Shown here: piece after piece, positions 23,606 through 31,926 of the stretch | Layout of the letters: each line of letters opens with the position of its first letter | Position numbering within the stretch: position 1 is the stretch's first letter | NCBI GenBank assembly: GCA_030537855.1 | Contig: JAUNVD010000017.1 | Coordinates: 1 to 40,590, forward strand | Reading direction: 5' to 3' | DNA length: 40,590 nucleotides | Source: Tissierellia bacterium | GTDB taxonomy: Bacteria > Bacillota > Clostridia > Tissierellales > Peptoniphilaceae | The notes under the pieces: generated by a model | The model's input: the letters and a program-made list of their open reading frames with translations, nothing else | What the model was told of the DNA's origin: nothing | Databases searched by the model: none | Program-made: the position numbers and the translations under genes

Positions 23606-26600
23606 TTCTGTACAAAAAAAAGCAATCGAAACTATTGATCAAAACATCTGTCTTATTGCTGGAGCAGGTACAGGAAAAACAGCTGTACTAACAGAAAGAT
23701 GTTTAAACATATATAAGAATGGCAGGTTAATAAAAGGTCAAGAAATTCCATCTGTATTGGCCATAACCTTTACGGAAAAGGCAGCTTTAGAAATGAAACA
23801 AAGATTAGGTAAAAAATTAGGGACTCTTGGTAGGGAAAATCCTAAGTATGCCCATTTAGCTCAAGAATTTGTACATGCTCCTATTTATACCATCCACAGT
23901 TTTTGTTCCCAGTTACTAAGGGAATATCCTATAGAAGGAAAGGTACCTTTGGACTTTCAAGTTTTAGATGAAGGAGAGATTTTCACTTTACAAAGAGAAA
24001 CGATGAAAAAAGTTTTGAAGAAGTATGAAAAGGATCCTCGAGCAATAACATTCTTTTCAGATATTTGTTCTATGTCAAATCTTGACCAAATATCTAATGT
24101 CTTGTTACAACTATATGGAAAAATGAAAAATAGGAATGTAGAAATAAAAATCCCTAAGGAAAGTGGAGAGACCTTAAAGAAAGAAGATTTTTTAAGTTTG
24201 TTTTCCCAATTTCAAGACTTTGCTAAACTTTGTAGGAAAAATACAAAGATTTATAAATATTTTGAGACAGAAAATTTAGATTATATTGATGCTTTAGAAT
24301 CACCTATGGAATGGATTCTTGAAATACAAAAAATGGAAGAGCGTCTAGGTTCTTCGTTAAAAGGAAAAGAACCTAGAGATAAGCTTGAAGAAAAGATAAA
24401 AGAATTCTTAGCCTTTGGGGAAAAGCTTAATCAACCATTTTATCAATTAATTTATACGATTATTAATGACTTTAAAATAAAATATACAAATGCAAAGTAT
24501 AGTCAAGGCTATTTGGATTTTGATGATTTGATAGAAAAAGCTTTAGATCTTGTAAAAAATCCACTTATTGGAGAAGAATTACGAAATACCTATAAATATA
24601 TTATGGTAGATGAATTCCAAGATACGGATCCTTTACAATGTGAGTTAATCTTTGAACTATGTAAAAAAGAAAAGCCATATGATGGAGCAAATTTATTTAT
24701 CGTTGGTGATCCAAAACAATCTATTTATCAATTTCGAGGTTCTGACGTAAACTCTTTTTTAAATATGGTTTATGATATGAAAAAACATGGAGCCATACTT
24801 TTGGAGATGAAAGAAAATTACAGATCATCAGGAGAGATTCTAAAATTTGTAAATATGGTGTTTGGAAATAAAATGGATTCTTATATTTCACTTTATCCTG
24901 GCTTGGAAAAAGTAGGTCCTAATCCTGGAATTATTATAAATTCTCAAAATGAAGAAGAAGATAATATTAGTAATTATATTTTAAAATTATGTAAAGATAA
25001 CTATGAATATGGAGATATTGCATTACTTTTCAGAGCAGGGACATCTATGGAAAAGTATGAAAATGCGTTAAAAGACAAAAATATTCCAGTCGTTAATCAT
25101 AACTCCATGAATTTTTATACATCAAGGGAAATTTTGGATGTAACAATCTTATTAGAAGGAATTTTGTATGATGATACCTTTCATCTCGTTTCTGTACTAC
25201 GTTGTCCATATATTAATCTTTCCGAGGAAAGTATATATGCTATTATCCATGGATTAGAAATAGAAAATAAAGAAGATGAAGACAAATATACTACATGGAT
25301 GGATACAAGAAAAGAATTAAGATCTCTTTTAAAATATATGGAAGTTTTGGAATTTATAGAAATGGTTATGGAAAGATTCCAAATGAAAGTTTTTATAGCT
25401 GAGGATGATGAATTTTATATTCGTCGAGGAAATTTGGAAAAATTTTTAGATTTGGCTTATGATTTTCAAAACAAGAAAAATGGTTCGTTAGAGGAATTTT
25501 TAAAGGAGACCATTGAACGTAGGAACATAAGCCAAGAAGGACAATATATTCCAGAAGGTGATGTTAAGGGAGTTCACTTACTAACCATCCATGGATCTAA
25601 GGGCTTAGAATTTCCTGTGGTCATTTTACCTGAAGCTGGTAAAAAAACAAGAGGTTCTTATGATCTTATTAATATTAGTCCTTCAGGAAAACTTGGGTTA
25701 AGGGAAGGTTATAGTGAGGAAAATTATCGTTCTAATCTAGAAGAATATAATAAATTAGAAATGGAAGAAGAATTAAGGATTCAATATGTTGCTTGTACAC
25801 GAGCAAAGGAATGCTTAATTTTTTCAGGGTTGGAAAAATCTAAAGAAGGATCCTTAGGAAAAACGATAGAAGCTTATAAAGAATCTATGGAAAAAATAAA
25901 TGAAAATACATTAGAAGTAGACATGTTTTCTGAAGATAAAGTATGGAGCCATGTACAAAGAAATCCTCTTTATAAGATAAGGCCTACAAAAAAAGGAAGG
26001 GTCAAGAAGTTTTACACGATTAGTGAGTATTTAACTTTTCAAAAAGATCCTATAGAGTACTATTTACAATATATATTAAAAATTCCTTTAGAAGTGACTT
26101 CTGAAAAAGGACAAAGATGGGATGGGGTTTCTCCTCTTGAACTAGGGAATATTTACCACAAATATATGGAAGTGTATGAAGAAGGAAGAAGTTTAAATGA
26201 TATTTGCACGCTTTTAAACCTCTCTCCTAGTAAACTCCAAGTGGATATTTTAAAAGAAATGATTTCTCATACTCAAACTACTATAAATGATGAAGTAGAA
26301 ATTTTAAAGGAAGTTGAATTTTATTTTCCTGTAAAGGATAAGATATTCCATGGATTTGTAGATCAATATCGTTTCAACAAAGATAAAGGGGTGGTATGGG
26401 ATTTAAAAACTAATTCACCTAAAAATGATTATAATGAACTAGAATCATACTATAGACCTCAAATCCTTTTATATACTATGGCGATGGAAGAAGCATTTAA
26501 AAGAGAAACATCGAAGGGCATTTTATATTTTGCTAGAACTAATGAAAAAAGAGAAGTCCTTAGTACTGACGAAAAGAGAAGTAAACTTCTTTATGATTTA

Positions 26601-26681
26601 GAAACTTTTATAGATACTGTGGAAAGCCCTACCTTTGAGGATGAAATGCTGAATAAAATAGACATTTCTAAGTATTTTTAA
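23595..26681 (+). CDS. addA: AddA-type UvrD-like helicase-nuclease
   Basis: This 1,029-residue superfamily 1A helicase with a C-terminal RecB-type nuclease acts as a complex with AddB. Helicase motifs in order: GAGTGKT (G23-T29), AITFTEKAALEM, YTIHSFCSQLLREYP, MVDEFQDTDPLQ (D339), VGDPKQSIYQFRGSD, LTIHGSKGLEFPVVILPE, and QYVACTRAKECL. The nuclease has Asp923 (FVDQYRF), Asp936-Leu-Lys938 (WDLKTN) and YYRPQILLYTMAM. It is shorter than Bacillus AddA (about 1,230). The frame is open from 23505, but the start is best placed at TTG 23595, directly after AAAGGAGG. It overlaps addB by 11 nt and ends the operon; no clear terminator follows. Confidence 0.93.
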   Translation: MNFNSVQKKAIETIDQNICLIAGAGTGKTAVLTERCLNIYKNGRLIKGQEIPSVLAITFTEKAALEMKQRLGKKLGTLGRENPKYAHLAQEFVHAPIYTIHSFCSQLLREYPIEGKVPLDFQVLDEGEIFTLQRETMKKVLKKYEKDPRAITFFSDICSMSNLDQISNVLLQLYGKMKNRNVEIKIPKESGETLKKEDFLSLFSQFQDFAKLCRKNTKIYKYFETENLDYIDALESPMEWILEIQKMEERLGSSLKGKEPRDKLEEKIKEFLAFGEKLNQPFYQLIYTIINDFKIKYTNAKYSQGYLDFDDLIEKALDLVKNPLIGEELRNTYKYIMVDEFQDTDPLQCELIFELCKKEKPYDGANLFIVGDPKQSIYQFRGSDVNSFLNMVYDMKKHGAILLEMKENYRSSGEILKFVNMVFGNKMDSYISLYPGLEKVGPNPGIIINSQNEEEDNISNYILKLCKDNYEYGDIALLFRAGTSMEKYENALKDKNIPVVNHNSMNFYTSREILDVTILLEGILYDDTFHLVSVLRCPYINLSEESIYAIIHGLEIENKEDEDKYTTWMDTRKELRSLLKYMEVLEFIEMVMERFQMKVFIAEDDEFYIRRGNLEKFLDLAYDFQNKKNGSLEEFLKETIERRNISQEGQYIPEGDVKGVHLLTIHGSKGLEFPVVILPEAGKKTRGSYDLINISPSGKLGLREGYSEENYRSNLEEYNKLEMEEELRIQYVACTRAKECLIFSGLEKSKEGSLGKTIEAYKESMEKINENTLEVDMFSEDKVWSHVQRNPLYKIRPTKKGRVKKFYTISEYLTFQKDPIEYYLQYILKIPLEVTSEKGQRWDGVSPLELGNIYHKYMEVYEEGRSLNDICTLLNLSPSKLQVDILKEMISHTQTTINDEVEILKEVEFYFPVKDKIFHGFVDQYRFNKDKGVVWDLKTNSPKNDYNELESYYRPQILLYTMAMEEAFKRETSKGILYFARTNEKREVLSTDEKRSKLLYDLETFIDTVESPTFEDEMLNKIDISKYF

Positions 26682-26694
26682 GAAGGTTTATAAA

Positions 26695-26709
26695 TTCTTA
26701 CGGTAAGAA
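26695..26709. promoter_or_regulatory. 7-1-7 palindrome upstream of copA
   Basis: Perfect inverted repeat TTCTTAC-G-GTAAGAA, about 55 bp upstream of the copA start and 13 bp after the addA stop. There is no U-tract on the plus strand. It could be a repressor site for the copper gene, but it does not match the CsoR or CopY boxes I know. Confidence 0.35.
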
Positions 26710-26764
26710 AATGAATAAAAGGAATAAATAGTGGTATATTATATCTATCATAGGAGGTTGAAAT

Positions 26765-29281
26765 ATGTCGGAGAAATTTAAAGTAACAGGTATGACTTGC
26801 TCCGCTTGTTCCGCTGCTGTTGAAAAAGCAGTAAGTAAGGTTTCCGGGGTAGATTCAGTATCAGTAAACCTTCTTACTGGAACTATGCAAGTGGATAATA
26901 GCGAGGATACTATAAATATACATGAAATTATAGATGCTGTTGAACAAGCAGGTTATGGAGCGGAAGTGGAAGGGAAAGAATCTTCTTCTAAAGTTGTTGA
27001 GAAAAACCCGTTTGAAGAAGTGGAAGAAGAATTGAAAGGTCAGTTTTTAAAATCACTGGCTATTTTAATTCCTCTTATGTATATTGCTATGGGACCTATG
27101 ATTGGTTTACCCATTCCAAGTATATTTGTAGGATATGAAAATTCTATTATCTTTGCCTTTACACAATGTTTATTAACATTACCTGTTTTATATTGGAATC
27201 GAAAATATTTTATACGAGGCTTTACAAGTTTATTCCATAGAAATCCTAATATGGACTCTTTAATTGCCATCGGCTCTGGAGCAGCTTTTGTGTATGGGAT
27301 TTTTGTCATCTATCGTTTGGCCTATGGAATGGGTCATGGAGATATGGATGTTGTACATCAATATGCTCATGATCTATATTTTGAATCAGCAGTTATGATT
27401 TTAACTTTAATCACCATGGGTAAGTTCCTAGAAGCTAGAGCAAAAGGGAAAACAGGAGATGCTATTGAAAAGTTAATGGACTTAACTCCTCAAGTTGCTA
27501 TGGTAAAACGTGGTGAAACTTGGGTTGAAATCCCTTTAGAAGATGTTATAAAAGGGGATAGGATCCAAGTGCTCCCTGGAGAAAACATACCTGTAGATGC
27601 TGAGATTTTAGTAGGATCTACAACAGTTGATGAATCAGCTCTTACTGGAGAAAGTATGCCTGTAGACAAATCCCAAGGGGATATGTTGATGGCAGCGACT
27701 ACAAATATTAGTGGTTATGTAGAATGTGAAGCAAAATTAGTAGGGGAAGATACGACTATATCTAAAATAATTCAGCTTGTGGAAGATGCCAATACTACAA
27801 AAGCACCTATTGCAAAACTGGCAGATAAGATTTCTGGAATATTCGTTCCCATTGTCATTGGAATTTCTATTATTACATTTCTAATTTGGATGATAAGTGG
27901 AGCTGCATTTTCCTTTGCTCTAGGTAAAATGATATCTGTATTAGTTATCTCTTGTCCATGTGCTTTAGGACTAGCTACTCCTGTTGCAATAATGGTAGGG
28001 ACAGGAAAAGGGGCTTCCTTTGGGATCCTTTATAAAACAGCAGAGGCGATGGAACAATTGCATCATGTGGATGCTGTACTTTGTGATAAAACAGGAACTA
28101 TTACAAAGGGAATGCCGGAAGTAACAGATGTTTATCCTGAAAATTTAAATGAGGATCTTTTAAAAGCTATTGTTTCTTTAGAAAAACGATCAGAACATCC
28201 TTTAGGTAAAGCCATTGTAGAATACTATGGTGAAAACTATAGTCATGAATCGGTAGAAGATTATGAAACTGTCCCTGGTAAAGGGCTAAAAGGTAGGGTA
28301 AATGGACATTCTTATCATGTTGGAAACGAAGGTTTTATGAAAGAAATGAATATTGATACTCTTCCTTTAGAAAAATATGGAACTAAATTAACAAATGAAG
28401 CAAAAACATTAATGTATATTGGAGAAGATGGTTTGTTAAAGGGTATTATTGGTTTAGCAGATACCTTAAAAGATCATTCTAAAGAAGCACTAGAGCAGTT
28501 AAAGGCAAGAAATTTAGAAATCTATATGGTTACTGGGGATCACAAGAATACAGCAGCTGCTATTGCAAAAGATCTTCCTATAGACAAGGTGATAGCAGGG
28601 GTACTTCCTGGAGAAAAGGAAGAAGTTGTTCGGCAATTACAAGATGAAGGGAAAAAAGTTGCTATGGTAGGAGATGGTATTAATGATGCACCTGCATTAG
28701 CTAGAGCTGATATTGGTGTTGCCATAGGAGCTGGTACAGACATTGCTATGGAAAGTGCAGATGTGGTTCTTATGAAATCAGAACTCATAGATTTTGTGGA
28801 TGCTTGGGATCTTAGTGGAGCTGTGATAAAAAATATTAAACAAAATTTATTTTGGGCATTTTTCTATAATACAGTGGGGATTCCCATTGCAGCAGGACTT
28901 TTCTATCATTCCTTTGGCTTAGAACTTAATCCTATGATAGCTGCTTTAGCAATGAGTTTAAGTTCTGTATTTGTAGTAACCAATGCTTTACGTCTAAATA
29001 GTTTTCGTAGCAAAAGACTAAGTGTACAAGGTTTAGTAAATAAAGTTATAGTAGATGAAATGCATAAGGAGGAAAAAATGAAACAAACAGTTTTACACGT
29101 AGAAGGTATGACTTGTACCCATTGTAAGAAGAGAGTGGAAGATGCTCTGAATAAACTAGAAGGGGTATCAGCAGAAGTTAATTTAGAGAAAAAGGAAGTC
29201 TATGTTGACTATCCTGAAGAGATGGATACTTCTACTTTAGAAAAGGAAGTAACAAGAGCAGGATATGAAATAATAAAGTAA
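26765..29281 (+). CDS. copA: Copper(I)-exporting P1B-type ATPase with N- and C-terminal metal-binding domains
   Basis: This 838-residue membrane pump exports Cu(I) using ATP. It has an N-terminal HMA domain (GMTCSACSA, Cys12/Cys15), eight predicted helices, the actuator TGES loop, the metal-site Cys397-Pro-Cys399, phosphorylation site DKTGT (Asp441), SEHPLGKAI with the nucleotide-binding His-Pro, and GDGINDAP (Asp637-Asp641). The late helices carry the Cu(I)-specific FYN and MSLSSVFVVTNALRL patterns. After the last helix, a short linker (residues about 755-771) leads to a second HMA domain with Cys784/Cys787 in GMTCTHC. That last domain is preceded by an internal AAGGAGG site and ATG. AGGAGG lies 8 nt upstream of the main start. 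Confidence 0.95.
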   Translation: MSEKFKVTGMTCSACSAAVEKAVSKVSGVDSVSVNLLTGTMQVDNSEDTINIHEIIDAVEQAGYGAEVEGKESSSKVVEKNPFEEVEEELKGQFLKSLAILIPLMYIAMGPMIGLPIPSIFVGYENSIIFAFTQCLLTLPVLYWNRKYFIRGFTSLFHRNPNMDSLIAIGSGAAFVYGIFVIYRLAYGMGHGDMDVVHQYAHDLYFESAVMILTLITMGKFLEARAKGKTGDAIEKLMDLTPQVAMVKRGETWVEIPLEDVIKGDRIQVLPGENIPVDAEILVGSTTVDESALTGESMPVDKSQGDMLMAATTNISGYVECEAKLVGEDTTISKIIQLVEDANTTKAPIAKLADKISGIFVPIVIGISIITFLIWMISGAAFSFALGKMISVLVISCPCALGLATPVAIMVGTGKGASFGILYKTAEAMEQLHHVDAVLCDKTGTITKGMPEVTDVYPENLNEDLLKAIVSLEKRSEHPLGKAIVEYYGENYSHESVEDYETVPGKGLKGRVNGHSYHVGNEGFMKEMNIDTLPLEKYGTKLTNEAKTLMYIGEDGLLKGIIGLADTLKDHSKEALEQLKARNLEIYMVTGDHKNTAAAIAKDLPIDKVIAGVLPGEKEEVVRQLQDEGKKVAMVGDGINDAPALARADIGVAIGAGTDIAMESADVVLMKSELIDFVDAWDLSGAVIKNIKQNLFWAFFYNTVGIPIAAGLFYHSFGLELNPMIAALAMSLSSVFVVTNALRLNSFRSKRLSVQGLVNKVIVDEMHKEEKMKQTVLHVEGMTCTHCKKRVEDALNKLEGVSAEVNLEKKEVYVDYPEEMDTSTLEKEVTRAGYEIIK
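29078..29281 (+). CDS. Possible internally initiated CopZ-like copper chaperone within copA
   Basis: Inside copA, in the same frame, AAGGAGG (29066-29072) lies 5 nt before ATG at 29078. Initiation here would give a 67-residue stand-alone HMA protein, MKQTVLHVEGMTCTHC onward, with the size and form of the CopZ chaperone. The ribosome site is as good as or better than most gene starts in this window. Whether it is used is unknown; the same codons are read through to make the fused C-terminal domain of CopA. The linker residues HKEEK just before it encode the ribosome site, which may have constrained that linker. Confidence 0.4.
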   Translation: MKQTVLHVEGMTCTHCKKRVEDALNKLEGVSAEVNLEKKEVYVDYPEEMDTSTLEKEVTRAGYEIIK

Positions 29282-29335
29282 AAGAATAAAAACTATAGGA
29301 GTTCCTTTCTTATACCCTGGAATCAAAATACTGTA

Positions 29336-29364
29336 TTGAACTGACCTATTAAATAGGCTATAAT
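29336..29364 (+). promoter_or_regulatory. Promoter of the PhaE-like gene with palindrome in the spacer
   Basis: -35 TTGAAC (29336-29341), 17-bp spacer, -10 TATAAT (29359-29364). The spacer contains the perfect 6-1-6 palindrome CCTATT-A-AATAGG (29345-29357), ideally placed as a repressor operator. Transcription would start near 29371, 57 nt before the start codon. Confidence 0.7.
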
Positions 29365-29427
29365 GTACACAAGTAGACATCAGGTTGATGAATAAAGAAA
29401 ACGGATTTCTAAGGTAGGAGGAATAGT

Positions 29428-30645
29428 ATGGCTAATAATTTTTATGAACAATTTTTAGAAGCACAAAATTCTATGTTTAATACATGGAGTAATTATATGA
29501 ACCCCATGGTAAAACAAGAAAGGGAGGAAGTAAAAGAAGAGGAAGGATATTTTGAAAGCTTGAAAAAGTTAAATGAGAAAAAAATGAATGAATTTATGGA
29601 AAATCCTTCCGTCGTTATGCAAGAATTTATGGAGCAACTTAATCCCTTAAAATCTGCAAAAATGGGTGGTGTACCAATAGGTAATTTTTATAACATGATG
29701 ACTACTGACCCTATGGAAAAATTATGGAAAAACATGATGGGTTTTAATCAATTATTAATGAATCAAAATTTTGAAAATCCTCAAGATGTTTGGAAAAAGA
29801 TGAATGCCAGCTTTGATAATTATGTTTCCGCTTACCAATTATGGAAGAAATTAAGTGATGCTTCCAATCTTACACCACAAAAATTAGAAGAGATTTCTAC
29901 TGAATGGACAAATCAGTACAATAACTATATGAAGAATTATTTTATTCCTATTCTTCCAAAAGAACTCCAAGATGTTACTGGAAAATATCTAGATGCAGGG
30001 AATGCTTTTGGCCAAACAATTCATAGTTTGGCGAAGCCCTTTGTGGAAGATGCTGTAGATGTAGGTACTGTTATGGCTGATTTTGCGAAAAAAGGTCCGA
30101 AGGCTTATATGGATTATATGAATATGTTTACGGACAATGCTAAGGAAAGCTTTAACTATCTTTCCAATACACCTTTCGCGTTTCACAATGAAGATTTTAT
30201 TAAAACCCAACAAAAATTAATGGATCGTTGGAATAAATATAGCAATGCAATTGTGAATTATCAAGATGCTCTTACTTCTTTATTTACTGAAGCTTCTAAG
30301 TCAACAATGGAAGATTTCAGTAAAGTATTAAGTGAAGGAATGGAACCAAAGAGTTTTGAGGAATTTTATAAATTCTGGACAGACAAAAGAAATGAATATG
30401 TGGAAAAAGCCTATATGTCTGAGGAATTTAAAGGCTTAATGGAAGAGACATTAGATGCGATGACAGATTTTAAGGAAGAAAATGAAGATATTATGAGAGA
30501 GTATTTTTCTTTCTTACAAATTCCAAAGAAGAATGATGTTGATAAATTAGAAGAGAGAGTCCTAGAACTTACTGCTAAGATTGATGAAATGAATAAAGAA
30601 ATAAGTGAAATGAAGAACTTATTAAAAGAAAAAAGAGGTTTTTAA
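29428..30645 (+). CDS. PhaE-like (class III PHA synthase subunit/phasin-type) protein
   Basis: This 405-residue, largely helical, soluble protein is rich in Met, Asn, Phe and Lys and has no signal peptide. The C-terminal third follows the pattern of PhaE, the non-catalytic subunit of class III polyhydroxyalkanoate synthases: W-x-x-x-YSNAIVNYQ, YMSEEFKGLMEETLDAM, YFSFLQIPKKNDVDKLEERV, then a coiled coil (about 372-403) of LEERVLELTAKIDEMNKEI type. The middle has repeated amphipathic, Trp/Met-rich helices that could coat granules or membranes. No PhaC synthase, thiolase or reductase is adjacent, so it may be an orphan PhaE, a phasin, or something else. It has its own promoter, AGGAGG ribosome site (TAGGAGGAATAGT) and a strong terminator. 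Confidence 0.65.
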   Translation: MANNFYEQFLEAQNSMFNTWSNYMNPMVKQEREEVKEEEGYFESLKKLNEKKMNEFMENPSVVMQEFMEQLNPLKSAKMGGVPIGNFYNMMTTDPMEKLWKNMMGFNQLLMNQNFENPQDVWKKMNASFDNYVSAYQLWKKLSDASNLTPQKLEEISTEWTNQYNNYMKNYFIPILPKELQDVTGKYLDAGNAFGQTIHSLAKPFVEDAVDVGTVMADFAKKGPKAYMDYMNMFTDNAKESFNYLSNTPFAFHNEDFIKTQQKLMDRWNKYSNAIVNYQDALTSLFTEASKSTMEDFSKVLSEGMEPKSFEEFYKFWTDKRNEYVEKAYMSEEFKGLMEETLDAMTDFKEENEDIMREYFSFLQIPKKNDVDKLEERVLELTAKIDEMNKEISEMKNLLKEKRGF

Positions 30646-30690
30646 ACCTTTAACTTGGGAATAAATATTTTTCCTAAAGATGATAAGTGT

Positions 30691-30728
30691 AAAGCTGTTT
30701 TAGGTATATATCTAAAACAGCTTTCTTT
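30691..30728 (+). terminator. Strong terminator after the PhaE-like gene
   Basis: Perfect 13-bp stem AAAGCTGTTTTAG (30691-30703) / CTAAAACAGCTTT (30712-30724) with an 8-nt loop and CTTTC after it. It separates the PhaE-like gene from ydbC, although the U-run is short, so some read-through is possible. Confidence 0.8.
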
Positions 30729-30752
30729 CAATGAAGGATATAAGGAGGAAAT

Positions 30753-30971
30753 ATGTCTGATTTTACTTTTGAGATTGTCAAACGATATGGAGTATTGTCA
30801 GAGAGACAAAATGGATGGACAAAGGAAGTTAATTTTGTATCTTATGGTGGAAGACCACCAAAACTAGATATTAGAGATTGGGATCCTGATCATGAAAAAA
30901 TGTCAAAAGGTCTCACTTTTACAGAAGAGGAAGCAAAATTGTTAAGAGATATATTAAATGATATTTTATAA
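30753..30971 (+). CDS. YdbC-family PC4-like single-strand nucleic-acid-binding protein
   Basis: This 72-residue protein matches the bacterial YdbC family related to the eukaryotic coactivator PC4, which binds single-stranded DNA as a dimer. The characteristic pattern FEIVKRYGVLSERQNGW-T-K-E-V-N-x-V-S-Y-G, KLDIRDWDPDHEKMSKG and the final helix TFTEEEAKLLRDIL are all present. The role in the cell is not settled; the family could act in transcription or repair. TAAGGAGGAA precedes the ATG. It begins a short operon with the dehydrogenase gene, whose start lies 16 nt downstream of its stop. Confidence 0.88.
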   Translation: MSDFTFEIVKRYGVLSERQNGWTKEVNFVSYGGRPPKLDIRDWDPDHEKMSKGLTFTEEEAKLLRDILNDIL

Positions 30972-30987
30972 TAGAAAGAGGGATAGT

Positions 30988-31914
30988 ATGCGTTTAGGAT
31001 TAGTTGGGTCAGGACATGTTGGAGAAATTGTAGCTTATACAGCATCATTACTTGGAAATGCAGATGAAATTATATTTAATGACGTGAAGAAAGAACGTAT
31101 GGAATCAGAAGCTTTAGACATTAATGATGGATCTCAATTTTATCCAAATGGTACAAAAGCTTGTTTTGGAGAATATAAACATTTAGCGAATTGTGATATT
31201 ATTGTTGTTTGTAGTGGATTAATTCCTGAAACAGGGGATCGTTTAGATGAGTTAGAATTAAATAAAAATGCTGTTGGAGATTATATTGAAGAAATAGTCG
31301 AAGCAGGATTTGATGGTTACTTTATCGTAGTTACGAATCCTTGTGATGTAATCACTTATCAAGTATTTAAAAAATCAGGATTTCCAAAAAATAAGGTTAT
31401 TGGTTCAGGAACTGCTTTAGACTCTACTAGATTTAATGTTATGATGGCTGAAATATTAGGTCTTTCTCCAAATGCTATTAGAGGGATGATGTTGGGAGAG
31501 CATGGGGAAAGTCAATTTGTTCCGTGGTCCCAAATATTTGTAGATCATGTTCCTTTTGAAGAATATGCAAAATTACATCCTGAAAAATTAGAAACTTTTG
31601 ATAAAGATGAGTTTGAAGCAAAAGTTCGAGCAAGAGGTTGGGATGTATATAAAGGAAAAGGTAGTACCCAATATGGTATTGCCAACACAGTGAATGCCAT
31701 TATACGTGCTATCACTCATGATACGAAAGTAATCTTAAATGTTTCAACTTATTTAGATGGACAATATGGGGTAGAAGATGTTTTTCTATCAACTCCATGT
31801 GTGATTGGGAAAAATGGTATTGAAGAAGTGATTGAATTGGAGTTAACGGAAGAAGAATTAAAAAGATACCAAGAATCAGCTGAAATTATAAAGAAACATA
31901 TTGAACTATTATAA
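30988..31914 (+). CDS. L-lactate/L-2-hydroxyisocaproate-type dehydrogenase
   Basis: This 308-residue NAD-dependent 2-hydroxyacid dehydrogenase belongs to the lactate/malate superfamily. The dinucleotide site is GLVGSGHVGEIVAY with Asp in IIFNDVKK, favouring NAD. Catalytic residues are His172 (LGEHGESQFV), Asp145/Arg148 (DSTRF) and Arg85 in the mobile loop. That loop reads GLIPETGDRLDEL and lacks both the Gln typical of lactate and the Arg typical of malate dehydrogenases. The TGDR, NPCDVIT, SGFPKNKVIGSGTALD and FVPWSQ patterns recall L-hydroxyisocaproate dehydrogenase of lactobacilli, so a bulky 2-oxoacid from an amino acid is a plausible substrate. The ATG at 30988 follows AGAGGGA; an earlier in-frame ATG (30958) overlaps ydbC and is less likely. 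Confidence 0.83.
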   Translation: MRLGLVGSGHVGEIVAYTASLLGNADEIIFNDVKKERMESEALDINDGSQFYPNGTKACFGEYKHLANCDIIVVCSGLIPETGDRLDELELNKNAVGDYIEEIVEAGFDGYFIVVTNPCDVITYQVFKKSGFPKNKVIGSGTALDSTRFNVMMAEILGLSPNAIRGMMLGEHGESQFVPWSQIFVDHVPFEEYAKLHPEKLETFDKDEFEAKVRARGWDVYKGKGSTQYGIANTVNAIIRAITHDTKVILNVSTYLDGQYGVEDVFLSTPCVIGKNGIEEVIELELTEEELKRYQESAEIIKKHIELL

Positions 31915-31926
31915 GAAAGGATTTTT

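Noticed and set aside
30655..30867. 70-codon frame across the PhaE terminator and ydbC start
   Set aside because: It runs through a strong terminator hairpin and overlaps ydbC in another frame; no ribosome site.
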